64,000 nucleotides of DNA from Sycon ciliatum (GCF_964019385.1 NC_088647.1:11033227-11097226), one strand, 5' to 3'. Shown: positions 34,494-61,938, counted from the stretch's first letter. Notes: generated by a model from the sequence alone, not told the origin. Numbers and translations: made by a program.

Positions 34494-35870
34494 ATGCCGC
34501 TCATCAAGGCCGTCTCAATAGCAGGAGCAATCCAGGCCTGGTTTGCGGACGATACTGGGTCCGGAGGCAAGCTTGCACCCTTGCGGACTTGGTGGAATAA
34601 TTTGCTTCGCCTTAGTCCAAGGTTTGGCTACTATCCCAGCGCATCGAAGTCCGTACTCGTTGTGAAGCCCCAGCACTATGCTACAGCCTGTGAGATGTTT
34701 GCAGGTACTGGGGTCAAGATCAAGTCAGACGAAGTGAGGTATCTTGGAGCTGCTATTGGTTCACCTGAATTCGTCAACACTTAGTTACGTCACAGAGAAA
34801 GTCGACTCCTGGGTAGACCAAGTTAAAATGACTGAGCGTCATCGCCGTTGCTCAGCCGCAATCGTCATACGCAGCTCTTGTTCTTGGTCTGCACGGGAAT
34901 GGACATTTCTATGTCGAGCCATGCCAGATATCGCACGGTGGTCTCGGCTTCATTGCCCCGTCCTCCATTGCCTCACAGTATGGGTCCTCCGTCAGCGTGT
35001 CTTATGCTATCATCCACCGCCTCATGAGGCATGACCCCAGGCTTGGCAATGCTGTTGCGCAGATCTATCAAGCCAAGAGTCACGTCAGATCCAGTGCCCG
35101 GGATGCCACCAGGGCTCGTGCCCCTGCTTTCTCTGTGTCTGTTGGGCCTGATCTTCAGCGGTCCGTTGAGCTATCTTCTGAGAAAGGTTCATCTAACTGA
35201 CTAACCTGCCTACCTCTCCGTCGTCATGGCTTCACTCTCACCAAGGGTGAGTTTCACGATGCCATCTGCCCACGCTATGGTTGGCTCCAACAACGGCTGC
35301 CAATGTCCTGCCAGTGCAGAAGCACTTTCACTGTGCAATATGCTCTGTCGTGCCCCCTTGGCGGATGTCCCACCATCAGGCACCAAGAGGTCTGTAACAT
35401 TACTGCTTGGCTGCTCTAGCAAGTAGCCCAACAAGTGTCTATTGAACCTCATTTGAAATCCCTGTCAGGTGAGCACCTCCGGTATCGCACAGCTGTCACA
35501 GATAATAATATCTTTATTAGGATGACCAGGCTCGGCTTGACGTGGCAGCGAGCGGCATTTGGGGAGGGCGATTCGAACACACCTTTATTGATGGACGGGT
35601 GTTTAACCCTTGTGCGTCTTCGAATCGGTCCAAACCACTTGCTATGTCTATTGAAGCATGAGGAGAAGCGGGCGTACCAGCAGCGCATCCAGCACGTTGA
35701 GCATGCTTCTTTTGCCCCTGCGGTGTTCTCCATGAGTGGAGGTATGCCTGAGCAAATGCGCCTCTGCCCTATACAAGCGCATCGCTTGCCTACTCTCTGC
35801 CAAGTCCACTGAGCGTCACAGCATCGTCATCGCGCTTATCCGCTGCCGTCTAAAGCTTAGCTTTGCTGAG
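34494..35870 (+). pseudogene. Degenerate reverse transcriptase relic with possible nuclease-like C-terminus
   Basis: The first frame (34494-34784) reads QAWFADDTGSGGKLAPLRTW, GYYPSASKSVLVVK and VRYLGAAIGSPEF, a FADD-type reverse transcriptase palm and thumb. Further pieces in shifting frames are VSIEPHLKSLSGEHLRYRTA (about 35434), GIWGGRFEHTFIDGRVFNP (about 35550) and EEKRAYQQRIQHVEHASF (about 35660). Multiple stops and shifts make it nonfunctional. The RFEHTFIDGRVFNP stretch resembles a PD-(D/E)XK-type nuclease core; that is inference from memory of related animal retroelements. Confidence 0.6.
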
Positions 35871-36689
35871 ATCCAATATACTGTAATATGTTTTCTCAAA
35901 ACAGCATTTTTTTAAATTGTTGTTTCCGTGTATCCTTGGCGCCCGGCTCTTATCTTGCTCTTGTACTTCTTGTAACCGCGGATTCCAGTTTTTCTCCCTT
36001 CATTATAATTTAAGCGCAGTTTAGCGCGTATTGGCTTATGATTTCTTTTTCTTCTGTTTGTATTTAGCGCTTGACCGGTTATTATTTTCCTTCTCTTTAT
36101 TTTGCGCTACATATCATTATTTTTCTGGTAATAATCGCATAGTTCTAAAATTTTGGGAAATACCGAAAAAAAAAAAAAGGATTTATATTCTAAAAAAAAA
36201 CTTCTTGTAACCTGGTAACAGTTACTATTACTTGGACCTTCGCAAATAAAACACTTTTACACATGTTGAGCCTCCGCGGTGTTGAGCACTGTCAGCACAC
36301 CGAGTACATCCTCCAGTAAATAAAATATCATGTATGATAACAACAACTCAATCTGTACTGTGGACAGTTTCGAGCTTTGTGGACTCATCTGTCGGAGTCA
36401 TCAGCGCAGCGCAGAGAACTGAATGAGCCCGAACCTGATAGCAATGAAAAATAAATTTCCAAAGCCAGATTTAAACCAGGCCCTAACGTACCTTGCCAGA
36501 GTGCTCAAACTGACAAGTCAGTAAGCTCTGCATAACGCAAACAGCAAAGGCACTACCCCACCTTGATGAGAGTGCTCAGCAATAACATAGACCTGATAGA
36601 CAACAACTACAACACAACAGTACAAAAGCAGGAGGGACAGAACGTTTCGTCCTTTGTGGACTCGTCACGAAAAAATCGGCTGAGCCCAT
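35871..36689. other. AT-rich spacer without recognised features
   Basis: Low-complexity T-rich and A-rich sequence with no coding signal. Nothing assigned. Confidence 0.4.
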
Positions 36690-36715
36690 CAAGAGTAGAT
36701 ATTTATCTACTCTTG
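36690..36715. mobile_element. 26-bp palindrome, CAAGAGT type
   Basis: Arms CAAGAGTAGATA and TATCTACTCTTG flank TT. The flanks AGCCCAT and GTGCCAT agree only in the last four bases, so the duplication is decayed or the insertion was followed by rearrangement. It lies 16 bp before a solo foldback arm (36732). Confidence 0.5.
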
Positions 36716-36731
36716 GTGCCATGCATGATGC

Positions 36732-37112
36732 AGGCACGGTGACCAGGTGACTGGTGTACGCAGGAGCACGAGACCGCTTGTTCAACCATGTTCGATTGGG
36801 AATAAAGGAGGAACGCTGCATCGCAGCCTTTTCGGACCAAAACCAGTCGACTCAGCGTCCAAAAGACTACAACATATGGGCCAATCGCGGTCATCCATGC
36901 TTTTATAAGAACGAGATGGCGCTTTTAGTGACATTTTGCATACAAATCCCCATCTAGTAGGGCGCAGTCACCCAGTTTCGGTGGAAGTGCGCGAGTTCGA
37001 TTGGGATTCAAGTAGGAAGGGAGCGTCTCAGCTTCCTCGGACCAAGACCATTCGACTCAGCACCCCGAAGACTACAACTGGTGAAAATTTGATTTTAGGG
37101 TATACTTCCCCT
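36732..37112. mobile_element. Solo right arm of the foldback TTAA element
   Basis: These 381 bp are colinear with 23396-23776 at a constant offset and show no difference I could find, ending in CTTCCCCT before TTAA (37113-37116). The left arm is absent. Confidence 0.85.
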
Positions 37113-37374
37113 TTAAATAAAAATCAATCAATCAAGTCTGCGGAATGTCGTGACCCAACCGACCAGGCTGCCCTCGGGTACCTGTCTCGATATAGCGCTA
37201 TGCTCTGACGACCTCAAAACTTCCGCATGTCATGCCATTGCCCTGCACGGCATTACTGACCATCAGCTGGTCTTAGTAAAGACTGTCTTGCCTATGACTA
37301 AACCTACGAGAGTTGTGCGGTAGTTACGGAAGCCGCCATTGTGGAAACTGCCTGCAGACTAATGCACCGATTCC

Positions 37375-37743
37375 ATGCTTGATGCACTCACTGATTCCGC
37401 CTTCCGCAGAGTACCCCCAGATGGCTCACCAGACGTTAACACAATGGCAACTAGCTTCTCTATTGTATGCAAAAGAGTTCTGAACGAAAAGTCGCCTGTG
37501 AAACAAATTACCATCAGTGCTAGGGCTAAGCCTAAACCACAGCCTTGGGTAAGCGATCAACTCCGAAGGTTGTTGGAAAGGCGCAAGCACCTCCACGCGA
37601 AGGTTTTGAAACATCCCGGAAATGAATCTGTGAAACAACAGTACAGGGCAACAAGGAGGGAAGGCACACTGTTAAATAGAAAGCTGAGACGAGAGTATTA
37701 CAACAGGGAGTTTCGAGATGTGAAGAATAAGCCAAGGCAATAG
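37375..37743 (+). pseudogene. LINE linker between endonuclease and RT
   Basis: This open frame contains KQITISARAKPKPQPWVSD and the basic stretch RLLERRKHLHAKVLKHPGN, then REYYNREFRDVKNKPRQ. A TAG at 37741 ends it, but the same frame continues through WALLNSLTGRNF into the reverse transcriptase, so a single amber codon separates them. Confidence 0.7.
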
Positions 37744-37863
37744 TGGGCGCTTCTAAACTCGCTCACAGGGCGCAACTTTGTCCGTGAACAACCAAAAGCT
37801 ACGTTAGGCGATCTGAGTGCCACATTTGCGTCCATTGTCACTGATCCTAATCCTTGCCCACCC

Positions 37864-39006
37864 TTGAGCAACCTAATACCTGACATCTCGACAACAGCTG
37901 ACGCAGACGCCCCTTCTTTTAAAGAATTTCGTGCCGTTTCAGCTCTGGAGATAAGCGACCTGTTGAAGCATTTGAACTGTGCCGAGGCAGCTGGATCGGA
38001 TGACATTCCTCCTCTGCTCCTACGCCTCTGTGAGCCTGCCGCTGCAGGTCCCATAGCGCAGATCATTAACGAGTCCTTGAGTACTGGAATGGTGCCAGAC
38101 GTCTACAAATTGGCTACAGTGTGTCCTGTCCACAAGTCAGGGGACAAATCTGAAGCGTCGAATTATCGCCCCGTTTCACTTTTGCCGATTGTTTCTAAGA
38201 TCCTTGAGAAGGTAGTACATCGGCAAATGATTCGGTTCCTTCAAGATCACGCTGAGCTTCGTATTCTCCCAGACGAGCAATTCGCCTACCGCAGAGGGCA
38301 CTCCTGTGAGGATGCGTTAACTCTCGCAGTAAACCGCTGGATGATGAGTGTGGACAAGGGCGAGTATTGCGGGGTTGTACTCGTGGACATGAGCAAGGCC
38401 TTCGATCGGGTACGCCATGAACTACTACTTAACGAGCTTCAAGCTATTGGCATAAGCGGAGTAGCACTACAGTGGTTCTCCAGCTATCTCCAGGGTCGAC
38501 GACAACAGGTGAAAATTGGAAATAACAGAGGAGACGAGACACATTGTACACGAGGCGTTCCGCAAGGGTCGGTGCTGGGGCCTCTGTTATTCTCTTTGTA
38601 CGTGCGACATGTCCCTGGAGTACTTCGCCACGCAGAGTCCCAACAGTATGCTGACGATATCGCCTTTTATATACACTGTCAGTCTACTGGAGAACTTCAG
38701 CGCAAGTTGACAAGTGAGTTGAACAGACTAAATACGTACCTTGGAAGCATTGGTCTCATCTTGAATGCCCAGAAAACGAAGTTCATGGTGCTTCGGAAGA
38801 AGGCTCTGCCTCTTCCGCCGGATCTTACCATTGCATGCGGTGGTGTCGATATTCGACCTTCTGCCACAGCGCGTTATCTTGGCCTCATTATTGACCAACA
38901 CCTCACCTTTGAGGATCAAGTCAACCATGTATGTACATCTGTTTATAAGAAGATAGGAGCATTCCGCCGCTGCCGCCGTACACGGTACAGTAGACCACAC
39001 AACTAA
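37864..39006 (+). CDS. LINE reverse transcriptase core
   Basis: This 380-residue frame shows the ordered motifs of a non-LTR reverse transcriptase: AAGSDDIPPLLL, VCPVHKSGDKSEASNYRPVS, FAYRRGHSCEDAL, VDMSKAFDRVRHELL (first Asp), TRGVPQGSVLGPLLF, and the catalytic QYADDIAFYI, then LNAQKTKFMVL and ARYLGLIID. All catalytic aspartates are present. The frame shifts after RRCRRTR and resumes as YLSLIQSTIEYASNSYAHC. Confidence 0.85.
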   Translation: MSNLIPDISTTADADAPSFKEFRAVSALEISDLLKHLNCAEAAGSDDIPPLLLRLCEPAAAGPIAQIINESLSTGMVPDVYKLATVCPVHKSGDKSEASNYRPVSLLPIVSKILEKVVHRQMIRFLQDHAELRILPDEQFAYRRGHSCEDALTLAVNRWMMSVDKGEYCGVVLVDMSKAFDRVRHELLLNELQAIGISGVALQWFSSYLQGRRQQVKIGNNRGDETHCTRGVPQGSVLGPLLFSLYVRHVPGVLRHAESQQYADDIAFYIHCQSTGELQRKLTSELNRLNTYLGSIGLILNAQKTKFMVLRKKALPLPPDLTIACGGVDIRPSATARYLGLIIDQHLTFEDQVNHVCTSVYKKIGAFRRCRRTRYSRPHN

Positions 39007-39198
39007 GCGAATATTTTATTTATCCCTCATCCAATCCACTATTGAATACGCCAGCAACTCGTATGCTCACTGTCTTACACCATCTTTATACTCTCGCCTT
39101 GTTACTTTAAGTCATATCAGCATGAAAAAGGTTTTTGGTCTCCCTCGCCGTACCCCGACTGTCTTTGTTTTGCGGCACGCTAAGTTATACGAGGTGAT

Positions 39199-39986
39199 TT
39201 GGCTTTTTTTAACATTTGGCATTTTTTAACAAATGTGTAAAATTTGCTTTTCTTCTGGCTGTTTCTCTGCTCCGGATGGCTGTATCGAAACATGGGTGGT
39301 GGCAAATGAGAGCCAGTTTATCGTAGATCAACATTGACCAGAAAATTTGGTGCATATAATTTAATTCTCCCTGCCACGTTCGTATAACTAGTGGTGGGTG
39401 CTTTGCCATTTTGTGTAAAATGTGTAAAATGAGCCCCTGAATGGACGAGGAGGGCAGTGAATTGCTTCCGCAGGGCCTTTGGACGACGTCAGGCCGTCTT
39501 GCCATCACTAGAGACAGTAATGAAGAACAGTAGGTCACGGAATACACTCTGTGAGAACGAAAACATCGCTGCGATGCTATGCTATCTATCCAATTCCACC
39601 GTATAACACAGCCACTAGTTACAAATGCAAAAACACGGGTTTCGCAGCATACAATGCAGTTCACTCCTCTGTTGATAGATTAATTTCATCCACTAGCAAT
39701 CCTTGAAGTGATATCTATCAACTTCAGAACATTGATGACCGAATATCCCAGTTTGTGATGCCATTTTACAAATTTGTTAAAAAATGACACACCAATTATT
39801 TGAATCCTGAGAATACAATGAAAGTAGGACATGATTCAAGACACTTTCCAAAGTGGAATCATTCCCATTTTTGGACACAACGGGCATGAAGGATAGCACT
39901 TCCACTTGCAACAATTCATTTGGACGTAGCTTGTCTAGAAGTGACTGAAAAAACGTCATTTTACAACCATGTTAAAAAAAAGCCAA
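39199..39986. mobile_element. Inverted-repeat element inserted in the LINE
   Basis: Ends TTTGGCTTTTTTTAACAT and ATGTTAAAAAAAAGCCAAA are inverted, and a second inverted pair (CATTTTTTAACAAATGTG near 39218 and its complement near 39765) lies just inside. Coding sequence typical of a LINE C-terminus resumes afterwards (RLNLRLFIFVFRCIHQ, GADRWNSLPVSCRQ). No target duplication was resolved. Confidence 0.55.
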
Positions 39987-40444
39987 ACCACCTCGTACTC
40001 CCTCGAATCTCGTCTCAACTTGAGGCTTTTTATTTTTGTTTTCCGCTGTATTCATCAGCTTACAAGTCCTCTTCTTTCCTCAATGTTCACCCTGCAGTCG
40101 GCTGCTACTTGCACCGAGAGGCGCACTAGAGGGCAATCATTCTCTTCACTTTCTTTGCCCGCTGCTACCACTAGATATGGCATGTTCTCTATTTCTTTCC
40201 TTGGCGCTGATAGGTGGAATTCTCTGCCTGTCTCGTGTCGTCAGGTTGAGCATCTATCCGTTTTTGTTTCGCTCTGTAAAGAGCACTTAGGGTTCCCTGT
40301 AACAAGACGGCAACGTCTGTAGGGCCTTCCCTATCAAAATAATAAATTCTACTACTACTACTATTCTACTACTAATCAATCAATGCCTCTGAAATGAGGA
40401 CACTGAAAAAATAAAGGACCGTGCTTATCTTCACTAGTTTGAGG

Positions 40445-40545
40445 GAAAGAGACAAACGGGAAAAGTCTGAAGAAAAAATTGACTGTCACCACCAGGACTC
40501 GAACCAGGGACCCTCACTTGTAGCTAGCGATGCTCTAACCACTTA
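40445..40545 (-). repeat. tRNA-like sequence, possible SINE head
   Basis: On the minus strand TGGTTAGAGCATCGC and GGTTCGAGTCCTGG resemble A and B boxes of a tRNA-derived SINE. It resembles the better preserved sequence at 63600-63669. Confidence 0.45.
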
Positions 40546-41214
40546 TATTAGAGATAATTATATTATTATAATTAGGGAGGTTCTGCTCTACCTTTTGGGA
40601 ACGCGACGCAAAGAATCACGCGAACTTTCTTCGCGTTCCCGTAACGTAAAGAAATGCTGTTCTGCTCTACGTTTCACCTTGAGAAGTCACGTGGAATGTG
40701 TACTGGGAATTTCCCCTTCCATATTTGGCAGTTTTCTGCATGCAGTTGATCGATACCCAGCAAATCCGTACGCATTTTCTCTGCGTGTGCCACAACGTAG
40801 AGAACCCCATCTCCGCGTAGAAATCTGGAGGCAAAACACGTGAAGCCGTAGACTCTAACCCAGACACCTGCTCTCTACGTGATTTCTCTACGTTTCACGT
40901 ATAGCAGAACCTCCCTACTAGAGAGGTTCTGCTATACGTGAAACGTAGAGAAATCACGTAGAGAGCAGGTGTCTGGGTTAGCATGGTTAGAGTCTACGGC
41001 TTCGCGTGTTTTGGCTCCAGACTCGACTACAAAAAAATTGTAGGGAGGTTCTGCTCTACGTTTTGGGAACGCGACGCAAAGAATCACGCGAACTTTCTTC
41101 GCGTTCCCGTAACGTAAAGAAATGTTTTTCTGCTCTACGTTTCACCTAGAGTAGTCACGTGGAATGTGTACTGGGAATTTCCCCTTCCATATTTGGCAGT
41201 TTTCTGCATGCAGT

Positions 41215-41560
41215 CAAGAGTACATAACCAAAGGGTTTTTCGATTTTGACAGCATGTTACAAGGCGAGGACGCGTAGTGCTCCTGACTACAACCATAAAC
41301 CGGTTGGCAGAGTCCCGGTCTTGCGACCATTTGAACCGTATTGGGAAAACCCAGGTTCGGACCCTCGTTACTCTACGGGTTGGTAGGATTTTTATAATTG
41401 CAATACGGTTCAAATGGTCGCAAGACCGGGACTCTGCCAACCGGTTTATGGTTGTAGTCAGGAGCACTACGCGTCCTCGCCTTGTAACATGCTGTCAAAA
41501 TCGAAAAACATGTTAACTACCAAGCAAGGCTTCTGTATATAACCAAAGGGTGTACTCTTG
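41215..41560. mobile_element. 346-bp foldback element with CAAGAGT ends and 7-bp duplication
   Basis: Begins CAAGAGTACATAACC and ends GGTGTACTCTTG. Perfect 7-bp repeats ATGCAGT flank it (41208-41214 and 41561-41567), and other copies of the host repeat have one ATGCAGT at this point. Inside, 108-bp arms (about 41236-41343 and 41405-41512) appear perfectly complementary around a spacer of roughly 60 bp. Confidence 0.85.
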
Positions 41561-41893
41561 ATGCAGTTGATCGATACCCTGCAAATCCGTACGCATTTTC
41601 TCTGCGTGTGCCACAACGTAGAGAACCCCATCTCCGCGTAGAAATCTGGAGCCAAAACACGCGAAGCCGTAGACTCTAACCCAGGCCAGACACCTGCTCT
41701 CTACGTGATTTCTCTACGTTTCACGTATAGCAGAACCTCCCTAGCCCTACTGAGATGGGGTTCTCTACGTTGTGGCACACGCAGAGAAAATGCGTACGGA
41801 TTTGCTGGGTATCGATCAACTGCATGCAGAAAACTGCCAAATATGGAAGGGAAATTCCCAGTACACATTCTACTTGACTTCTCTAGGTGAAAC

Positions 41894-41925
41894 CAAGAGT
41901 ACATAACCTGGGTTATGTACTCTTG
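41894..41925. mobile_element. 32-bp palindromic insertion with perfect 7-bp duplication
   Basis: Arms CAAGAGTACATAACC and GGTTATGTACTCTTG flank TG. Direct repeats GTGAAAC lie outside (41887-41893 and 41926-41932). The other copies of the host repeat read GGTGAAACGTAGAG with a single GTGAAAC at this position. The arms equal the outermost bases of the 346-bp element at 41215-41560. Confidence 0.85.
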
Positions 41926-42397
41926 GTGAAACGTAGAGCAGAACAGCATTTCTTATACGTTACGGGAACGCGAAGAAAGTTCGCGTGATTCTTTGCGTCG
42001 CGTTCCCAATCCCAACACGTAGAGCAGAACCTCCCTAGTACTAGGGAGGTTCTGCTCTACGTTTTGGGAACGCGACGCAAAGAATCACGCGAACTTTCTT
42101 CGCGTTCCCGTAACGTAAAGAAATGCTGTTCTGCTCTACGTTTCACCTAGAGAAGTCACGTGGAATGTGTACTGGGAATTTCCCCTTCCATATTTGGCAG
42201 TTTTCTGCATGCAGTTGATCGATACCCGGTACCCAGCAAATCCGTACGCATTTTCTCTGCGTGTGCCACAACGTAGAGAACCCCATCTCCGCGTAGAAAT
42301 CTGGAGCCAAAACACGCGAAGCCGTAGACTCTAACCCAGACACCTGCTCTCTACGTGATTTCTCTACGTTTCACGTATAGCAGAACCTCCCTATAAC

Positions 42398-42413
42398 CAA
42401 GAGTACATAACCC
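42398..42413. repeat. Isolated CAAGAGTACATAACCC terminus
   Basis: This is one end of the CAAGAGT family directly beside the last copy of the 345-bp repeat. No partner end was found downstream, so the element is truncated or was misjoined. Confidence 0.45.
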
Positions 42414-42639
42414 ATCAAAATAAAAGGGAAGGCCAGCGGCGCACTGGAATCTAGTTGTACACAGCTGTACATGTAGTACGCATGCAAATAAGGATATATC
42501 GATAATACGGTGCGGAAGTGAATTCATATGAACGGCGCCGGCGCATGCTGCACGCTGATACGGTAAAGTGTGAGTCCTGAGACTCGAGTCACTCGACGCG
42601 ACCCCGAAGTGTGATGACGTAGATCTACGATTGCGTTGA

Positions 42640-42669
42640 CCAATGATTGGCCAGGCGACGAAATTTGAA
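42640..42669 (+). promoter_or_regulatory. CCAAT boxes and CHR-like motif upstream of cyclin B
   Basis: CCAAT (42640-42644) and ATTGG (42646-42650) form back-to-back NF-Y-type sites, followed by TTTGAA (42664-42669), which matches the cell-cycle homology region consensus. They lie about 120-150 bp before the ATG. NF-Y plus CHR is the known arrangement in animal mitotic cyclin promoters; function here is inferred. Confidence 0.5.
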
Positions 42670-42791
42670 AAGTTGTTTTGGTCGTTGCATGCGGCACTGT
42701 GCTCTCTCCCTTCAAACTGGCCTGTTGTACTTTGTGTTGTGACTTGTGAAAGAACAAAGCTAATTTTGGTGTCAGAAGAACTGAAGAACTC

Positions 42792-59892
<17,101 letters not shown>

Positions 59893-60880
59893 CATCTGAC
59901 GACTGGGGCTGAAGAGATCAGCTAGGTTCTGCTCCGTACTTCCTGGAGTAAATTATATTTTCCCAGTGACCTGAGACGGTGGCTATGGCCAAGGGAAGTT
60001 ATTTTTGACTGCTGTCACTACTCATACACTGTACATACATACTACACCTGCTAGTAGCACTATATCCTGCTCCTACTCTTGCTGGTAGTGCTGCTAACCC
60101 TATAGCATACTTCTCACTCTCTTCCAACGGTCTACATTGAATATTGATGGTTAAAAGCATATTACGATGGTAAAGATAATGACTGGGATAACTGGAATTA
60201 ACGCCTCGTTGGCATTCATATCATACATTGACGTTCATGAAAGCTCAAGCTGATTTCATTCGCTTTTCTTGCTTGTTGAGTTGTTCTAATTCTTCCTACT
60301 GTAAACTACTGTTGTCTAGGCTAGAAAACAGCATGTGTTCCTGCATGCATGCCCATTTCTCGTAGGCTGGTTCTGTACCATACTAACTTATACTTTTATC
60401 GTGCTAGCGCTAGGGGCTAGGAGCTATTATGAGATGTGGTCCATGGTGATGTGCACCCCATGTCTATGTCTACAAACATGCACTTAGTAGTTTATTTCCA
60501 TTCAGCGTTTTAACTGGAGTACTGCAACTCTCAGCGCCTTTGTCAAAATGCACACCGTATTTAGCTTGATTTTTGTTCTTCATCTTTGGACCGGGTGTCC
60601 TTCTTGCCTCTTTCTGTGTAAAATTACAAATTTCTCTTGCGGTCAATGCAAGTGTTGGCTGTCAACTTTTCAAGTGCGGGTCCAGGAGGCTCAATTGATG
60701 TTGAATATTCATCTTGATTTGCTGTGCGGGAAATTTTCGCTTCTTAGATGGCATGCCGGCAACGTCTGAATTCAACTCATTTTTTCCAGTGAGCAGTGTT
60801 CACCCCTAAATTAAATGGACACTCCAGTCTCCTTTTCCAGGTCCAGGTCGAGTGCTTGTTCAGCACCTCCATGAGCGACA
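59893..60880. other. Region downstream of cyclin B
   Basis: It should contain the 3' UTR and polyadenylation site; no canonical AATAAA was found close to the stop codon. No other gene is supported. Confidence 0.35.
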
Positions 60881-60885
60881 CTGAC

Positions 60886-61170
60886 CCGCGCTGCTACCTG
60901 GTGTTCACGAGGTGTTTGTCGCGCTGGAAACGGAGGGTCTCTGTATTTTTGTATCCCTGGTGATGTTTGTGCCTGGAGAGCACTATATACATGTAAGTGG
61001 TGCTATTCAGGCATAATCTTCCTCAGCCTACTCAAGCTCAACTGACGAGGGGTGAATTCCCCGAAACACTGTGTATTGAGCAGGGAGTGGTGGTTTCTTG
61101 CAGGTTTGCCGAGTGGATGGTTCGATGGACTTCTCGTGTGCTCTTGATGGCAGTCGTGAGTCAGTCAAGT
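60886..61170. repeat. Duplicate of 63180-63460
   Basis: CTGGTGTTCACGAGGTGTTT through GAATTCCCCGAAACACTGTG and ATGGCAGTCGTGAGTCAGTC recur in the same orientation at 63180-63460 with few differences. Confidence 0.75.
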
Positions 61171-61493
61171 GAGGGTAATCATCTAGTTTTGGGTCCCAAA
61201 TTATTTCGCACTTTCCCAGTGTTCTGGGTACGTGAGAGCGTGTCAACCCCAGAAATTATTATTTGCAAATCAAGATCAAAAACACAGTAGCTGTTGATAT
61301 GGATTTTTTTCATCAGAACCGATCAGGCAGGGTAGACCTACTGCTGAAGTGATCAATGCTGCGGAGCAGGGAGCCGATCAGACTAGGGACCCGGCAAATA
61401 TGCCGGCACTAAATCAAGCATTTTAGGGTGCAAAAATCACACGAGCATAATCGGTGATTTCGCGGGCATAATCGGCTGGTTACTGACGTTTGT

Positions 61494-61623
61494 CGAGTGG
61501 ATAGTGCGGATGGGGAGGAGGCTGAAAGTGAAAGGGATGAGGAAAGCAAGAAGGTGGCTTCTCTGCTGAACAAGCTGAAACCAGCAAAGCTATCGAAACT
61601 TGCCAGAGCCGGAAAACAGAAAA
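61494..61623 (+). other. Possible coding segment, unassigned
   Basis: One frame reads acidic then basic (DSADGEEAESERDEESKKV, LLNKLKPAKLSKLARAGK), with a composition like a genuine nuclear protein exon. No convincing acceptor or donor was found and it ends soon in a stop. It may be an exon of a gene outside the window, a relic, or chance. Confidence 0.2.
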
Positions 61624-61938
61624 AGAATAATTTTTTGTTTCCTTTATGTTTGAGAATGCAACCTTTTGTGTTGGATGCGAAGAAAAACCTGGATTTCAAG
61701 CAAAAATTTGTGAGAATTTCTGGGAATTATCGATATATATCGGCATGTTTGAAAGAATTGCGAGAAAGCATGATGGGTGATTTTTCGAGCATATTTGCCC
61801 GGTGCCTAGATCAGACAGGCTAGGGTACTGATTCAAGTCGGCAGGAAAACCGCGAGCTCCCATGTACATGTAGGGAGCAACACTCTCTTCCCCTACTATC
61901 GCCGAAGTCACACCAACCTCTTCTTCACAGCATCATTA

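Larger units (their letters stand above)
37137..40370 (+). mobile_element. 5'-truncated LINE (CR1/L2-like), split by another element
   Basis: It encodes the last part of an endonuclease (HGITDHQLVLVKTVL), a linker (PQPWVSDQLRRLLERRK) and a nearly complete reverse transcriptase, followed by a C-terminal region after an insertion (39199-39986). The 3' end carries a CTA-rich tail. AATCAATCAA lies at both edges (about 37124-37136 and 40373-40382) and may be the target-site duplication. Stops are TAG near 37321, TAA near 37360 and TAG at 37741. Confidence 0.75.
40574..42395. repeat. Cluster of five copies of a 345-bp inverted-repeat element
   Basis: The ends AGGGAGGTTCTGCTCTACG and TATAGCAGAACCTCCCT define copies at about 40574-40916 (+), 40919-41042 (-, partial), 41043-41743 (+, carrying a 346-bp insertion), 41747-42037 (-, partial, carrying a 32-bp insertion) and 42046-42395 (+). 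Copies share long blocks such as CATTTTCTCTGCGTGTGCC. No coding capacity is evident; short frames inside repeat from copy to copy and are not genes. Confidence 0.8.

Noticed and set aside
40421..42343. Several similar short frames in the 345-bp repeat cluster
   Set aside because: They repeat from copy to copy with the DNA and lack start context, domains or codon bias.
40574..42395. CRISPR-like array
   Set aside because: Copies are about 345 bp, inverted relative to each other and without spacers; this is a eukaryotic repeat cluster.
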